NCBI GenBank assembly: GCA_038230735.1
Contig: JBBRMR010000013.1
Location: 18,096 to 82,095 of the forward strand
DNA: 64,000 bases
Reading direction: 5' to 3'
From: Arcicella sp038230735
GTDB lineage: Bacteria; Bacteroidota; Bacteroidia; Cytophagales; Spirosomataceae
Positions 43,990 through 53,621 of the stretch are shown here, piece by piece (within the stretch, counting starts at the first letter, position 1; each line of letters opens with the position of its first letter). Under the pieces are notes generated by a model that saw only the letters and a program-made list of their open reading frames with translations, was not told the DNA's origin and did not search any database. Made by a program: the position numbers and the translations under genes.

Positions 43990-44070
43990 ACTTCCCGAAA
44001 GTTCTTTTTACTTTCGGGAAGTTCCGAGATAGTACAACTTCCCGAAAGTAGAAAGAACTTTCGGGAAGTT
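43990..44070. repeat. Two tandem facing hairpins of the ACTTCCCGAAAGT family
   Basis: Hairpin 1: ACTTCCCGAAAGT (43990-44002) with ACTTTCGGGAAGT (44010-44022). Hairpin 2: AACTTCCCGAAAGT (44036-44049) with ACTTTCGGGAAGTT (44057-44070). The two hairpins are themselves near inverted copies. The same double structure recurs at 61626-61708. Both sit between convergent genes, so terminator use is likely. Confidence 0.85.
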
Positions 44071-44081
44071 CCATCCAAAAA

Positions 44082-44333
44082 TTATTTCACTTCTTCATAA
44101 TCCACGTACTCACCGCCGCCAGAATTTCCTGAGTTTTTTCCATCTTTTTTCGGAACGTAATCAACATCAATCTGTCCTTCACGCTTTCGTGGAGTTTGGT
44201 ACGCTTTTTGTGATTGCCGCATATCTTGCTGGGCTTTGTTCACCTGGGTCAAAATGAAACCTTTCAATGCCCATTTTATCAATTTAGGCAATACATAAAA
44301 TATGAATGCCATTATAATTATAAACTTTACCAT
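44082..44333 (-). CDS. DUF4834-like small membrane protein
   Basis: 83 aa: hydrophobic N-terminus MVKFIIIMAFIFYVLPKLIK, then a charged, Gly-rich tail ending GGGEYVDYEEVK. Matches the Bacteroidetes DUF4834 layout. One membrane anchor with a cytosolic or periplasmic tail; function unknown. Genes on both sides run in the other direction. Confidence 0.8.
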   Translation of the reverse strand: MVKFIIIMAFIFYVLPKLIKWALKGFILTQVNKAQQDMRQSQKAYQTPRKREGQIDVDYVPKKDGKNSGNSGGGEYVDYEEVK

Positions 44334-44499
44334 GTTCTTGGTTTATTTTTGTTTTTCAAATAATATTTTAAACTCTGAGAAGTAACGTCAAAATTACGAA
44401 TAAGTTTAATCCTTAATCCGATTTTTTTGCAAGTTTTTACGAAAGTTTGTATGGTTGTATGGATAGAATTTTTAAATTCGTGTTCAATAACGGTTGAAA

Positions 44500-44597
44500 G
44501 GTCAAGGATGAAAGGTCAAAGAAAACGTATAACGATGTTTTGATTAAGTAATTACCTTATATTTATCCTAAAATTATTTGACCTTTTACCCTTAACC
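44500..44597. promoter_or_regulatory. Repeat-unit hairpin before the SPOR gene
   Basis: 44500-44520 (GGTCAAGGATGAAAGGTCAAA) and 44577-44597 are reverse complements at 18 of 21 positions. The right arm ends 6 bases before the ATG at 44604, and so overlaps the ribosome-binding position. The right arm and its 3' flank are nearly G-free. Confidence 0.6.
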
Positions 44598-44603
44598 TCC
44601 CTT

Positions 44604-45095
44604 ATGAAAAACTGGCTAAAAAATTTACTCTTCGTCTTATTCTCCTTTGTGTTTTTGGGCGTTGGAATAGTGGTAGCAGAATTTTTTATTCGTGAAAAAG
44701 GAAATCCCTTAAAAGACCCTAACTTTTTAGTGGATTATCCTGCCGATACAACGATGATTACTAAAAATATCGTTCCAGACTCTACCGAAGGATGGGAGAC
44801 AGATTCGGTAAATATTATTGCAAAACCTTTATTGGAAACTACAAGAGAAAATTTTGTGGAAAAGAAGAAACCTCAACGTGGTGATTATCAAGTGATTATT
44901 GGCATTTTCGGCGAACGCTCTAATGCTAATCAAGAGGTGAAAAAATTGAAAGCAATGGGATATAATGAAGCATTCAGTTTCTCCAAACTTTCAATGAATG
45001 TGGTTAGTGCGGGTTTATATCAGAAATCAGAAGCTGAAAAGATTGCCTCTGAACTCAAAAATAAAGGATTTGATGCCATCGTTAAACATCAATAA
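44604..45095 (+). CDS. SPOR-domain membrane protein
   Basis: 163 aa: cytosolic MKNWLK, one transmembrane helix (about 7-27), a linker, and a C-terminal SPOR domain (about 90-163: DYQVIIGIFGERSNANQEV, then KAMGYNEAFSF, AGLYQKSEAEKIASELK). SPOR domains bind denuded glycan strands of peptidoglycan at division sites, so a septal role in the periplasm is likely. Preceded by a hairpin that would cover its start region. Confidence 0.9.
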   Translation: MKNWLKNLLFVLFSFVFLGVGIVVAEFFIREKGNPLKDPNFLVDYPADTTMITKNIVPDSTEGWETDSVNIIAKPLLETTRENFVEKKKPQRGDYQVIIGIFGERSNANQEVKKLKAMGYNEAFSFSKLSMNVVSAGLYQKSEAEKIASELKNKGFDAIVKHQ

Positions 45096-45252
45096 AAGAC
45101 CTCTTAATCATTTCCTCCTACAAAAATTTGTATTATTAAACAATAATTCGTTATTTGGCATACACATTTACCAACACATCTCTTAAATCTCCATAAGATT
45201 ACTTATTTCTTATTCTTCATATTTTTTTACTAATCAAAAAAACAAAATAACA

Positions 45253-45591
45253 ATGAGCAAATTCGATGAAGCTATTGAAACCTATCAAGGTTCACTTAGT
45301 GATTTAGGCATCAAAATTGATGCAACGCTTCTTACGGCAGTAACAAAAGGTTTAGGTCCTTCGATTTACAATGCTGATTCATCAAAAGTATCTTCTTCTG
45401 ACCCAGAGGAACTTGCCCGTGTAAAGAATAATTTCCTGATTGGAAAGTTAGGACTGCCAGACGGACCCGATTTGGATGCCGCAATTAGTGGTGTTGTGGA
45501 GCAATTAGGTGCCAGCAATCGTAATAAATACCGAGCTATTTTCTATGCTCTTTTGGTGATGAAATTAGGCAAAGAATCATTCTATGCTTAA
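45253..45591 (+). CDS. DUF2853-family protein
   Basis: 112-aa helical cytosolic protein: MSKFDEAIETYQGSL, GLGPSIYNADSSKVSSSD, NNFLIGKLGLPDG, YRAIFYALLVMKLGKES. These match the DUF2853 family. Function unknown. Monocistronic with its own terminator. Confidence 0.88.
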   Translation: MSKFDEAIETYQGSLSDLGIKIDATLLTAVTKGLGPSIYNADSSKVSSSDPEELARVKNNFLIGKLGLPDGPDLDAAISGVVEQLGASNRNKYRAIFYALLVMKLGKESFYA

Positions 45592-45613
45592 AATGTTTAA
45601 AGGTAAATGAAAC

Positions 45614-45648
45614 AAAAAATCCACGCTGCAAAACAGCGTGGATTTTTT
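45614..45648. terminator. Bidirectional terminator
   Basis: AAAAAATCCACGCTG pairs with CAGCGTGGATTTTTT, between the DUF2853 gene and the convergent secreted-protein gene. Confidence 0.88.
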
Positions 45649-45748
45649 ACTCCCTAACAACAAGAATCGGCAGCCCCCCGACCACCGATTTTGTAAACTA
45701 TTACCTAACCTAAATATATTTTTGAAGACTCGCTGCGAACGAAGACTT

Positions 45749-46345
45749 TTATTTCTTACCCAAAAATTCTTTTTGTTCAATTTTCAACTTCAACTTTTTC
45801 TCACCTGCCCTTGTCTTCAACCTGATGGTATAATCACCATTTGGAAGCGTGTATGAGGGAGAAATAAAGACTTCATTCTCTCCTATGTTCATTAATTCAA
45901 AAGGTACTCCCATACCCGATTCAGTGTTCAAATAGACTTGTAAGTCTTTATTTGACTCCACTTTCACTCTTACAACATCACCTCTTTCTGAACGATTTAC
46001 CGAAAGAATGGCATTTGATTCAGTAGGAGAACCTGCCAATACACCCTCAGAATGGCTGAAAAAAGTAGCACTTGTTGATGTATGATAACCATAACGCTCT
46101 AAAACGTCTGATGATTTTCCTAAAATAGCGGATGCCAACGAATTTGATGATACTAATTTTGTTAATTGCTTGGCAATGAACTTGGCGTTTGTGTTTTTCT
46201 CTAAATGAGAAGGTTTGTTCACGGGAACTACCTTGGCATCGTTCACTTCAACATTACGAAGTACAGTGAATAAATTAGAAGCATTTACAAACGTTACCGA
46301 GGTTAAAATTAACCCCAATATAATCAATGATTTAATGGTTTTCAT
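45749..46345 (-). CDS. Secreted hypothetical protein, 198 aa
   Basis: Signal MKTIKSLIILGLILTSVTFVNA. The C-terminal 90 residues form a beta-sandwich-like segment (VRVKVESNKDLQVYLNT, SYTLPNGDYTIRLKTRAGEK, LKLKIEQ) resembling the adhesion or DUF3244-type domains of Bacteroidetes. No catalytic motif. Role unknown, periplasmic or surface. Confidence 0.75.
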   Translation of the reverse strand: MKTIKSLIILGLILTSVTFVNASNLFTVLRNVEVNDAKVVPVNKPSHLEKNTNAKFIAKQLTKLVSSNSLASAILGKSSDVLERYGYHTSTSATFFSHSEGVLAGSPTESNAILSVNRSERGDVVRVKVESNKDLQVYLNTESGMGVPFELMNIGENEVFISPSYTLPNGDYTIRLKTRAGEKKLKLKIEQKEFLGKK

Positions 46346-46499
46346 GGCTGGTTACTTTTATGATTTATTACTTAGCGTTGTGTGATCTAAAACAATATCC
46401 GTGCCAAAACTTTTATGATTCTTGAAAAATATTTTTTCAAAAACTTATATCCAAATCATTTTCAATTATCATTACAAAAAGAATTGAAATAGAATAATC

Positions 46500-47459
46500 A
46501 TGACCAAACAAAATAATAGTCCAGAGAAAATAAGTTTGCACCTTCGCAACAAACACCGTGAGCGATATGATTTTGCACAACTCACTACGGCTTATCCAGA
46601 ATTGAAACCATTTGTAACAACCTCAAAGTCAGGTGAAGACTCTATTGATTTTGCTAATGCCAATGCCGTCAAGGCTTTAAACAAAGCACTGTTAGCCCAT
46701 TTTTATCACATCAAATTTTGGGATATTCCCCAGAACTACCTTTGCCCCGCCATTCCTGGGCGAGCCGATTATATCCATTATGTGGCAGATTTATTGGCAG
46801 AATCAAACGGAGGGGTTATTCCAAAGGGTTTGAACATCAAATGCTTAGATATTGGAGTTGGGGCAAATTGCGTTTACCCCATCATCGGGCGAGAGGAATA
46901 TGGTTGGGGGTTTGTGGGGTCTGACATTGACCCCTTAGCCATTCGTTCCGCCACTAATATTGTCAATTTCAATCCAGTTTTGAAAGGTTCGGTCAGTTGT
47001 CGTTTACAGAAATACGAAAATGTATTTTTTGATGAAATCATGAAGCCCAAAGAATTATTTGACGTAACGATTTGCAATCCACCCTTTCACGCCTCGGCAG
47101 AAGAAGCGGTTGCTGCCAATGTTCGTAAGGTTGGACATTTGACGCAACAAAAAATTACAACGCCAGCGTTAAATTTTGGCGGACAATCCAAAGAACTATA
47201 TTGCGAAGGTGGCGAAGCACAATTTATTTGGGAAATGATTAATGAAAGTGCCACCATTCCAGATTTCTGTTTTTGGTTTACGACCTTGGTTTCTAAAAAA
47301 GAAAATTTAGCGGGCATCCACAAAACCTTTGCAAAAGTGAAAGCTGTGGAAGTAAAGGTAATTGAGATGAAGCAAGGGCAGAAAAGCAGTAGAATTGTGG
47401 CATGGACGTTCCTAACACCCGAAGAACAAGCCGCTTGGCGGGCGAAGCGGTGGAAATAG
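46500..47459 (+). CDS. rlmF: 23S rRNA (adenine-1618-N6)-methyltransferase RlmF
   Basis: 319 aa. Methylates A1618 of 23S rRNA using SAM. SAM-binding motif IKCLDIGVGANCVYPIIG and catalytic NPPFHASAEEA are present; the N-terminal LHLRNKHRERYDF and IKFWDIPQNYLCPAIPGRAD are characteristic of YbiN/RlmF. Start ATG at 46500. Followed 49 bases later by mqo, possibly co-transcribed. Confidence 0.95.
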   Translation: MTKQNNSPEKISLHLRNKHRERYDFAQLTTAYPELKPFVTTSKSGEDSIDFANANAVKALNKALLAHFYHIKFWDIPQNYLCPAIPGRADYIHYVADLLAESNGGVIPKGLNIKCLDIGVGANCVYPIIGREEYGWGFVGSDIDPLAIRSATNIVNFNPVLKGSVSCRLQKYENVFFDEIMKPKELFDVTICNPPFHASAEEAVAANVRKVGHLTQQKITTPALNFGGQSKELYCEGGEAQFIWEMINESATIPDFCFWFTTLVSKKENLAGIHKTFAKVKAVEVKVIEMKQGQKSSRIVAWTFLTPEEQAAWRAKRWK

Positions 47460-47508
47460 TCTGGAATGATATTTTTACGAAAAAATATTCAAAATAAAAT
47501 AGTGAGAC

Positions 47509-49020
47509 ATGAATTTAGAAAATAATAAAACTAAAAATCGCCCCGATGTAGTCCTCATCGGAGCGGGAATTATGAGTGCTACGCTCGGTATTATGTTGAA
47601 ACAATTTCAGCCCGACCTCACCATTGAATTATACGAAAGATTGGACAAAGTAGCGGGTGAAAGTTCAGACGCTTGGAACAATGCTGGAACGGGTCATTCA
47701 GCTCTGTGTGAGCTCAATTATACACCCAAGAATGAGGATGGTACGATTGATTGTTCCAAAGCCATTGCCATTGATGAATCCTTTGAAATTTCACGGCAAT
47801 TTTGGGCGTATTTGGTCGAACAAAAAATTATAGAATCGCCCGAAAGTTTCATCAGAAGTATTCCTCACATGAGTTTTGTTTGGGGTGAAGACAACGTGGA
47901 ATATTTAAAAAAACGCCACGAAGCACTCTTGCAATATCATCCGTTCAGAGGTATGAAATATTCAGAAGACCATCAACAATTGATGGAATGGATGCCGATT
48001 GTGATGGAAGGCAGAGACAAAAATCAGAAGATTGCTTCTACGAAAATGGACATTGGAACGGATGTAAATTTCGGTACATTGACTCGTCATCTACTAGATT
48101 ATCTGGATAAATTAGACGGGGTAAATATTCATCTAAATCATGAAGTTCAGAGCATCGAAAGAGAAGAAGAAAACGCCCCTTGGACAGTTGAATTAAAGGA
48201 TTTAGTGAGTGGGAAAAAACAAGAAGTTTCTACCAATTTTATCTTTATCGGGGCGGGTGGAGGTTCCTTATATTTGCTCGAAAAGTCAGGAATTCCCGAA
48301 GGAAAAGGCTTTGGCGGTTTCCCCGTAAGTGGGCAATGGTTGAAGTGTACTAATCCAAAAGTTATCGAAAGACACCATGCAAAAGTGTATGGAAAAGCCT
48401 CGGTGGGAGCTCCACCCATGTCCGTTCCTCACTTAGATTCTCGGATGATTGATGGAGAGAAAGCTCTCCTATTCGGTCCTTACGCTGGTTTTTCAACTAA
48501 ATTTTTGAAAAATGGTTCGTATTTTGATTTGTTAGCTTCCATCAAATTAGATAACATCATTCCCATGATTTCGGCAGGTTTGGATAACATACCTCTAACC
48601 AAATATTTGATTCACGAAGTTGCTCAAACCACCGAAGATAAATTGGAATCCTTGCGAGCATTTTTGCCCGAAGCCGTCATGGAAGATTGGCAAATTGAAG
48701 TGGCGGGTCAGCGAGTGCAAATTATCAAAAAGGACGAAGAACACGGAGGCGTTTTGGAATTTGGAACAGAAATTGTCAGTGCCACAGACGGTTCAATTTC
48801 GGCATTATTGGGGGCTTCGCCAGGGGCATCCATTTCAGTGTTGGCGATGTTGAATGTTATCAAAAAGTGCTTTCCCGAACAGATGAAATCGGATGAATGG
48901 CAAACCAAATTAAAGACCATGATTCCATCTTATGGACAACCCTTAGTCGAGAATCCAGTATTATGTAATCAAATAAGAAAATGGACGAGTGAGGTTTTGA
49001 ATTTAGTGAACTTTGCATGA
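47509..49020 (+). CDS. mqo: Malate:quinone oxidoreductase
   Basis: 503-aa FAD enzyme at the inner membrane face that oxidises malate to oxaloacetate and reduces the quinone pool, replacing or helping the NAD-linked enzyme in the TCA cycle. FAD-binding VVLIGAGIMSATLG, the family phrase GESSDAWNNAGTGHSALCEL (with NYTP), TDVNFGTLTRHLLDYL, FIGAGGGSLYLLEKSG, GFPVSGQWL and GASPGASISVLAML are all present. Full length. Confidence 0.96.
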   Translation: MNLENNKTKNRPDVVLIGAGIMSATLGIMLKQFQPDLTIELYERLDKVAGESSDAWNNAGTGHSALCELNYTPKNEDGTIDCSKAIAIDESFEISRQFWAYLVEQKIIESPESFIRSIPHMSFVWGEDNVEYLKKRHEALLQYHPFRGMKYSEDHQQLMEWMPIVMEGRDKNQKIASTKMDIGTDVNFGTLTRHLLDYLDKLDGVNIHLNHEVQSIEREEENAPWTVELKDLVSGKKQEVSTNFIFIGAGGGSLYLLEKSGIPEGKGFGGFPVSGQWLKCTNPKVIERHHAKVYGKASVGAPPMSVPHLDSRMIDGEKALLFGPYAGFSTKFLKNGSYFDLLASIKLDNIIPMISAGLDNIPLTKYLIHEVAQTTEDKLESLRAFLPEAVMEDWQIEVAGQRVQIIKKDEEHGGVLEFGTEIVSATDGSISALLGASPGASISVLAMLNVIKKCFPEQMKSDEWQTKLKTMIPSYGQPLVENPVLCNQIRKWTSEVLNLVNFA

Positions 49021-49241
49021 TTTGTTTAACATACCGAAAGTTTTAATCCGCAATGGATATTGTTTCGGGAAGTTATTACCAAGTTTTTTATTTTATTTTT
49101 AAATTTTAGGTCAGTTACCCGACATATCTCCAAATTCTTCCATCGTATTTTCATGGAAAAACTATTAGGTCTAATAGAAACGTTGTTCTCGAACATCAAT
49201 CTAAACATTGTCGAAGCGTATTGAATAAAGTTTAAAATCCT

Positions 49242-51665
49242 ATGAAAAACACTTTACTACTGCTTTATTTCCTACTCTTTTCAAACCTTGTCGAAGCACA
49301 AACAATCACGGGACGAGTCTTGGATGCACGAACCCATGAGGCTCTGCCCTTTGTATCTATTTCAATAAAAAATTCAACCAAAGGTATTCTTTCAAAAGAA
49401 GATGGGACTTTTGAGATAACATCGAAGAGTAAAGATATTGATTTGATTTTCAGTTCGATAGGATATTTCTCAAAGGTTTTGAATGCTCGTAGTGTTAGAG
49501 AGGTATATCTAACGCAGAAAAATAATAATCTAAATGAAGTAGTGGTTTTTTCTATTAACCCCGCCCACAGAATCATGGAAGCGGCACTTAGGAATAAGCC
49601 TGTAAATGACCCTGAACAACAGACCTCTTTTCGTTATGAAGTTTATCATAAAAGTATCGTTTCAGCCAATACTGACTCCCTAAACATCAACACAAAATTG
49701 GGTAAAACCCTCAAAAATAACGACTTATTCATCAACGAAAGTTACGCTATTCACAAATATATACGTCCCAATCTCAACAAAGAAATCATTACAGGGTCAC
49801 GTACTTCGGGAACAAAAAGTACGCTATTTTCGAGTTTGACCCCTTTGCTTCAACAATTTAGTTTTTACCGTGATTTTATCCAATTTCAAGGCAGACAACT
49901 TCAAGAACAACTCATTTACGTCAATCCACTATCCGTTGGAACATTTGGGCGTTATGATTTTAATTTATTAGATACCCTCATTTTAGACACTGGCGATAGC
50001 ACTTTTATCATTGATTTTGAACCCAAACGCAAAAGCAATTTTGTAGGGTTGAAAGGTACACTTCACATCCATTCGGGCGATTTTGCCCTACAATATGTGC
50101 GTGCCGAACCCGCAGAAACCGATTTGTTGCATTTTAAGTTAGAACAGATTTATGAACAAATTGACGGTAAGACTTGGTTTCCCAAAGAACTTTCTGCGGA
50201 ATGGCTTTTGTCGGAATTCAAAATTGGGGGACAAAGTTTGCAGTTCAACATTCGTAGCTCTTTGAAAAATATTGAGATTGGCGTTAGGATTCCCGTAACG
50301 GATTTTGATGAAAATTCGCTTGAATTTAAGCCTGATGCCATTTTTCAAGATGATAATTTTTGGCAAAGTCATCGTTTGGATTCGCTTTCATTACGGGAAA
50401 AGAATACCTATCGCTACCATAATTCAATGTCTTTGGGACAAAAATTCAAGCAAACTGCCATCATCAGTGGTTCAGAGTGGCTTTTATCGGGAGCGATTCC
50501 TTTGGGGAAAAAATTGGACTTATCCATTCAAAATCTCTTTGATGCCAATATTTATGAAGGCATACGCCCAACCTTAAACGTATTGACCAATGAAAATTTT
50601 TCAAAATTTATCCGATTTGATGCCAAAGCGGGATACGGCTTCAAAGACCAAGCCTTTAAATATGAAGGTCGAATTCGTTTTAATTTAAACGAAAAGTATA
50701 AGGTTAAGCTCAGTTTAGCGTACCGAAATGATATTTCTGAACCTGGGAATGTGCAGTATTTTATCTGGAATTTTCCTCAAATACCTTACGAACTGATTCG
50801 TACTTTTCAGATTGCACGGGCTGATAGTCTGAGCCAATTGAAGGCTGAACTCAGTTTCAGGGCTTTACGGTACACCACTTTTTCCATTTCTTTAATTGAT
50901 GAAATCCGCAAACCTACCTACAAATATACCTACCACAACCCCATGCACGACCCCATGAACCCGCTGATGGGAGATTTCCATACTACTGAAATTGGCATTG
51001 GATTTCGATATGCGTTTGGCGAACAGTTTTCACAAATTGGTCGTGGTTCAATTATCACTACGACACCCTCGCCAACGTTCTCTTTGCATTTCGCCCAAGG
51101 AATATTGTATTTTCCAGAAGGTAAATTGCCCTATACCAAACTAAATACTAAAATCGAATATAATGTTAAAACCCTAAATTTAGGCGAAACATTTATCAGT
51201 TTATCAGCGGGCAAAATCTGGGGAGACATTCCATATCCTTATTTATTCAACGGTAGAGGTAGCCGAGACAACAGTAATTTTGTATGGGTAGCCAACCATT
51301 TCCAAACGATGGGATTATACGAATTCACATCCGACCAATACGCCAGTTTATTCTTAACCCATAACTTCGGTAGTCTTTTAGCAAAGCCAAGCACCAAATG
51401 GTTTCGTCCAGAAGTAGCGGTATTTCAAGGGATTGCCGTAGGTAGTTTTAGTAATCGTGAAGCCCATGATGGATTAGAATTCAAAGGCTTAGAAAAAGGT
51501 TATTTTGAAACGGGGTTAATGATTGATAACCTTGTTCGCAAGCGTTTTGCCAAATTATTCTACCTCGGGGCTGGTGTGGGAGCATTTAGACGATGGGGAG
51601 CAAATGAATTGACAAATACTTCCGATAATTGGACTTATCGGTTAGTTTGGAATGTGGCTTTTTGA
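49242..51665 (+). CDS. DUF5686-family outer-membrane protein with carboxypeptidase-like domain
   Basis: 807 aa: signal ending NLVEAQ, carboxypeptidase-like domain (20-95: GRVLDARTHEALPFVSISI, GTFEITSKS), then the DUF5686 region (about 110-420) and a C-terminal beta-barrel-like part ending WTYRLVWNVAF. Typical of Bacteroidetes. Probably an outer-membrane barrel; the function of DUF5686 is unknown. An AT-rich 220-base region without a gene separates it from mqo. Confidence 0.88.
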   Translation: MKNTLLLLYFLLFSNLVEAQTITGRVLDARTHEALPFVSISIKNSTKGILSKEDGTFEITSKSKDIDLIFSSIGYFSKVLNARSVREVYLTQKNNNLNEVVVFSINPAHRIMEAALRNKPVNDPEQQTSFRYEVYHKSIVSANTDSLNINTKLGKTLKNNDLFINESYAIHKYIRPNLNKEIITGSRTSGTKSTLFSSLTPLLQQFSFYRDFIQFQGRQLQEQLIYVNPLSVGTFGRYDFNLLDTLILDTGDSTFIIDFEPKRKSNFVGLKGTLHIHSGDFALQYVRAEPAETDLLHFKLEQIYEQIDGKTWFPKELSAEWLLSEFKIGGQSLQFNIRSSLKNIEIGVRIPVTDFDENSLEFKPDAIFQDDNFWQSHRLDSLSLREKNTYRYHNSMSLGQKFKQTAIISGSEWLLSGAIPLGKKLDLSIQNLFDANIYEGIRPTLNVLTNENFSKFIRFDAKAGYGFKDQAFKYEGRIRFNLNEKYKVKLSLAYRNDISEPGNVQYFIWNFPQIPYELIRTFQIARADSLSQLKAELSFRALRYTTFSISLIDEIRKPTYKYTYHNPMHDPMNPLMGDFHTTEIGIGFRYAFGEQFSQIGRGSIITTTPSPTFSLHFAQGILYFPEGKLPYTKLNTKIEYNVKTLNLGETFISLSAGKIWGDIPYPYLFNGRGSRDNSNFVWVANHFQTMGLYEFTSDQYASLFLTHNFGSLLAKPSTKWFRPEVAVFQGIAVGSFSNREAHDGLEFKGLEKGYFETGLMIDNLVRKRFAKLFYLGAGVGAFRRWGANELTNTSDNWTYRLVWNVAF

Positions 51666-51743
51666 TAATCAACCGTTGATTTGTTTTATTTTACCCAAAA
51701 AATTCTCAATTTTGTAAAATAACCTTACAAATCCCGCTCAAAA

Positions 51744-52385
51744 ATGAAATCATCCTTACTTATAATTTTCACTTTATTATTTACAAAATCCTTTGCTCAA
51801 AATGTAACTTCGCCCGAAGAACAAGACGAAATCAAACAAGTAATTACCGACGAAGCCAAATTTTATTATGCTCGAAACCTTGAAAAATGGGCAAATTGCT
51901 ATCGTCAAACATCCCAAACCTACTGGGCAATGATTGACCGAGAAGGCGGCACTACGCAAAAAGAAGGTTGGGATAATATCAATGCCTACGTTTCGGGATA
52001 TTTAAAGGAAAATTCGAAGGCTGTGAAATGTACTTTCAAGCGAGAAAACTATAATTTCCGAAAAGTAAATCCAACCTACATCTGGGTAACTTTTGACCAA
52101 ACGAAAACGCTGGCGGGCAAAAAGGATTTATCCAAAGAAACTCGTATTTTGGAATTAATCAAAAGCGAATGGAAAATCGTGAACAGAACGGGTTTTTATA
52201 TGCCAATTGAAAAAACTACGAAAGAAGACCCAACATTAACAGGAAAAGAAAAAGATAATAAGGAGATTGTGGGAAAGGATAAGAGAGAAGTTATTGATAA
52301 AAATAAGAAGGTGATTTCTGAAAAAGAAGTGAAAGAAGTTACTGAAAAAGATAAAAAGATTAAATCAAAAAAAAGAGACGAATAA
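51744..52385 (+). CDS. Secreted NTF2-like protein with Lys/Glu-rich tail
   Basis: 213 aa, signal MKSSLLIIFTLLFTKSFAQ. Residues 25-150 resemble an NTF2/SnoaL fold (ITDEAKFYYARNLEKWANCY, YVSGYLKENSKAV, SEWKIVNRTGFYMPI). The last 60 residues are low-complexity Lys/Glu/Asp (KEKDNKEIVGKDKREVID...). The tail is probably disordered. No catalytic motif is clear. 78 bases after the DUF5686 gene, likely same transcript; ended by a terminator. Confidence 0.75.
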   Translation: MKSSLLIIFTLLFTKSFAQNVTSPEEQDEIKQVITDEAKFYYARNLEKWANCYRQTSQTYWAMIDREGGTTQKEGWDNINAYVSGYLKENSKAVKCTFKRENYNFRKVNPTYIWVTFDQTKTLAGKKDLSKETRILELIKSEWKIVNRTGFYMPIEKTTKEDPTLTGKEKDNKEIVGKDKREVIDKNKKVISEKEVKEVTEKDKKIKSKKRDE

Positions 52386-52386
52386 G

Positions 52387-52423
52387 AAAAAAAGGCTTCC
52401 TGAATCATCAGGAAGCCTTTTTT
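52387..52423. terminator. Bidirectional terminator
   Basis: AAAAAGGCTTCCTGA pairs with TCAGGAAGCCTTTTTT, between convergent genes. Confidence 0.88.
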
Positions 52424-52457
52424 GTATTAAAATACTTATGATTTATGTCTTAAAAAT

Positions 52458-53621
52458 TTATATCATCGGCATCGCAAATAACTTCACATCATCCAACGTA
52501 ATTACGTCATTACACATAATCACAAGGCGTTCCACCACGTTACGTAGTTCACGGACATTACCCGTCCAAGCAAGATTTTGCAGGTATTTCATGGCATCGG
52601 CTTCCACTATTTTTGAAGATTGCCCGTATTCATCGGCAACATCATTCAAGAACTTTTCAACCAATAAAGGTATATCATCGGGACGTTGGTTCAAGGCTGG
52701 CACATGAATTGGAATCACGTTTAAACGATGGTATAAATCTTCTCTGAAACGTCCTTCGGCGATTTCAGTGGATAATACTTTATTCGTTGCCGCAAAAACC
52801 CGCACGTTGATTTTGATTTCTTTGTCCCCTCCCACTCTCGTAATTTTTCCTTCCTGCAAAGCCCTTAAAACTTTCGCTTGGGCTGAAAGTGCCATATCGC
52901 CAATTTCATCCAAGAAAAGTGTTCCACCATCGGCTTGTTCAAACTTACCGATTCTTTGTTTGATGGCAGAAGTAAATGCCCCTTTTTCATGTCCAAACAA
53001 CTCAGATTCAATCAGTTCCGAAGGAATGGCGGCACAGTTTACCTCAATCAAAGGCATATGTGAACGTCCGCTTCTTTCGTGCAAACGCTTGGCAACCATC
53101 TCCTTTCCCGAACCATTTGGTCCTGTAATTAGTACACGGGCTTCGGTAGGTCCAACACGGTCGCAGGTATCTTTGACTCGCTGAATACCAGCGGATTCAC
53201 CCACAATTTCATTGAGTTTATAGACTCTTTTCTTCAAAACTTTCGTTTCAACAATCATCTTGCCCCGTTCAATGGCATTGCGGACTGTTACCAAAAGACG
53301 ATTCAAATCGGGCGGTTTCGAGATAAAATCAAAGGCTCCACGCTTGGTTGCTTCAACGGCAGTTTCCACATTGCCGAAGGCAGAAATCATGATAAATTGA
53401 GCCCCTTTACCCATTTCAGTAGCACGTTGCAACAAATCCAGTCCCTCAATTTTGGGCATTCGGATATCACAAAGCACTACGTCATAGTCATTATTGGTTA
53501 CTAATTCCAGTCCTTGTTCGCCATCACTGGCTTCTTCGATAGCATAGCCTTCGTATTCCAGAATGTCTCTCAACGCTCCACGAATTGCTTTTTCATCGTC
53601 AATAATTAATAATTTTGCCAT
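52458..53621 (-). CDS. Sigma-54-type response regulator without DNA-binding domain
   Basis: 387 aa. Receiver domain (1-115, phospho-acceptor D52 in VVLCDIRMPK; KPPDLNRL) and a sigma-54 AAA+ domain (about 140-370): Walker A GPNGSGKE, GAFTSA loop in HEKGAFTSAIKQ, GGTLFLDEIGDM, RFREDLYHRLNVIPI, WTGNVRELRNVVERLVI. The protein ends at LDDVKLFAMPMI, so the Fis-type helix-turn-helix of NtrC is missing. This short form exists as a conserved type in Bacteroidetes as I recall. It probably activates sigma-54 RNA polymerase without tight enhancer binding. No partner histidine kinase gene is adjacent. Confidence 0.92.
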   Translation of the reverse strand: MAKLLIIDDEKAIRGALRDILEYEGYAIEEASDGEQGLELVTNNDYDVVLCDIRMPKIEGLDLLQRATEMGKGAQFIMISAFGNVETAVEATKRGAFDFISKPPDLNRLLVTVRNAIERGKMIVETKVLKKRVYKLNEIVGESAGIQRVKDTCDRVGPTEARVLITGPNGSGKEMVAKRLHERSGRSHMPLIEVNCAAIPSELIESELFGHEKGAFTSAIKQRIGKFEQADGGTLFLDEIGDMALSAQAKVLRALQEGKITRVGGDKEIKINVRVFAATNKVLSTEIAEGRFREDLYHRLNVIPIHVPALNQRPDDIPLLVEKFLNDVADEYGQSSKIVEADAMKYLQNLAWTGNVRELRNVVERLVIMCNDVITLDDVKLFAMPMI

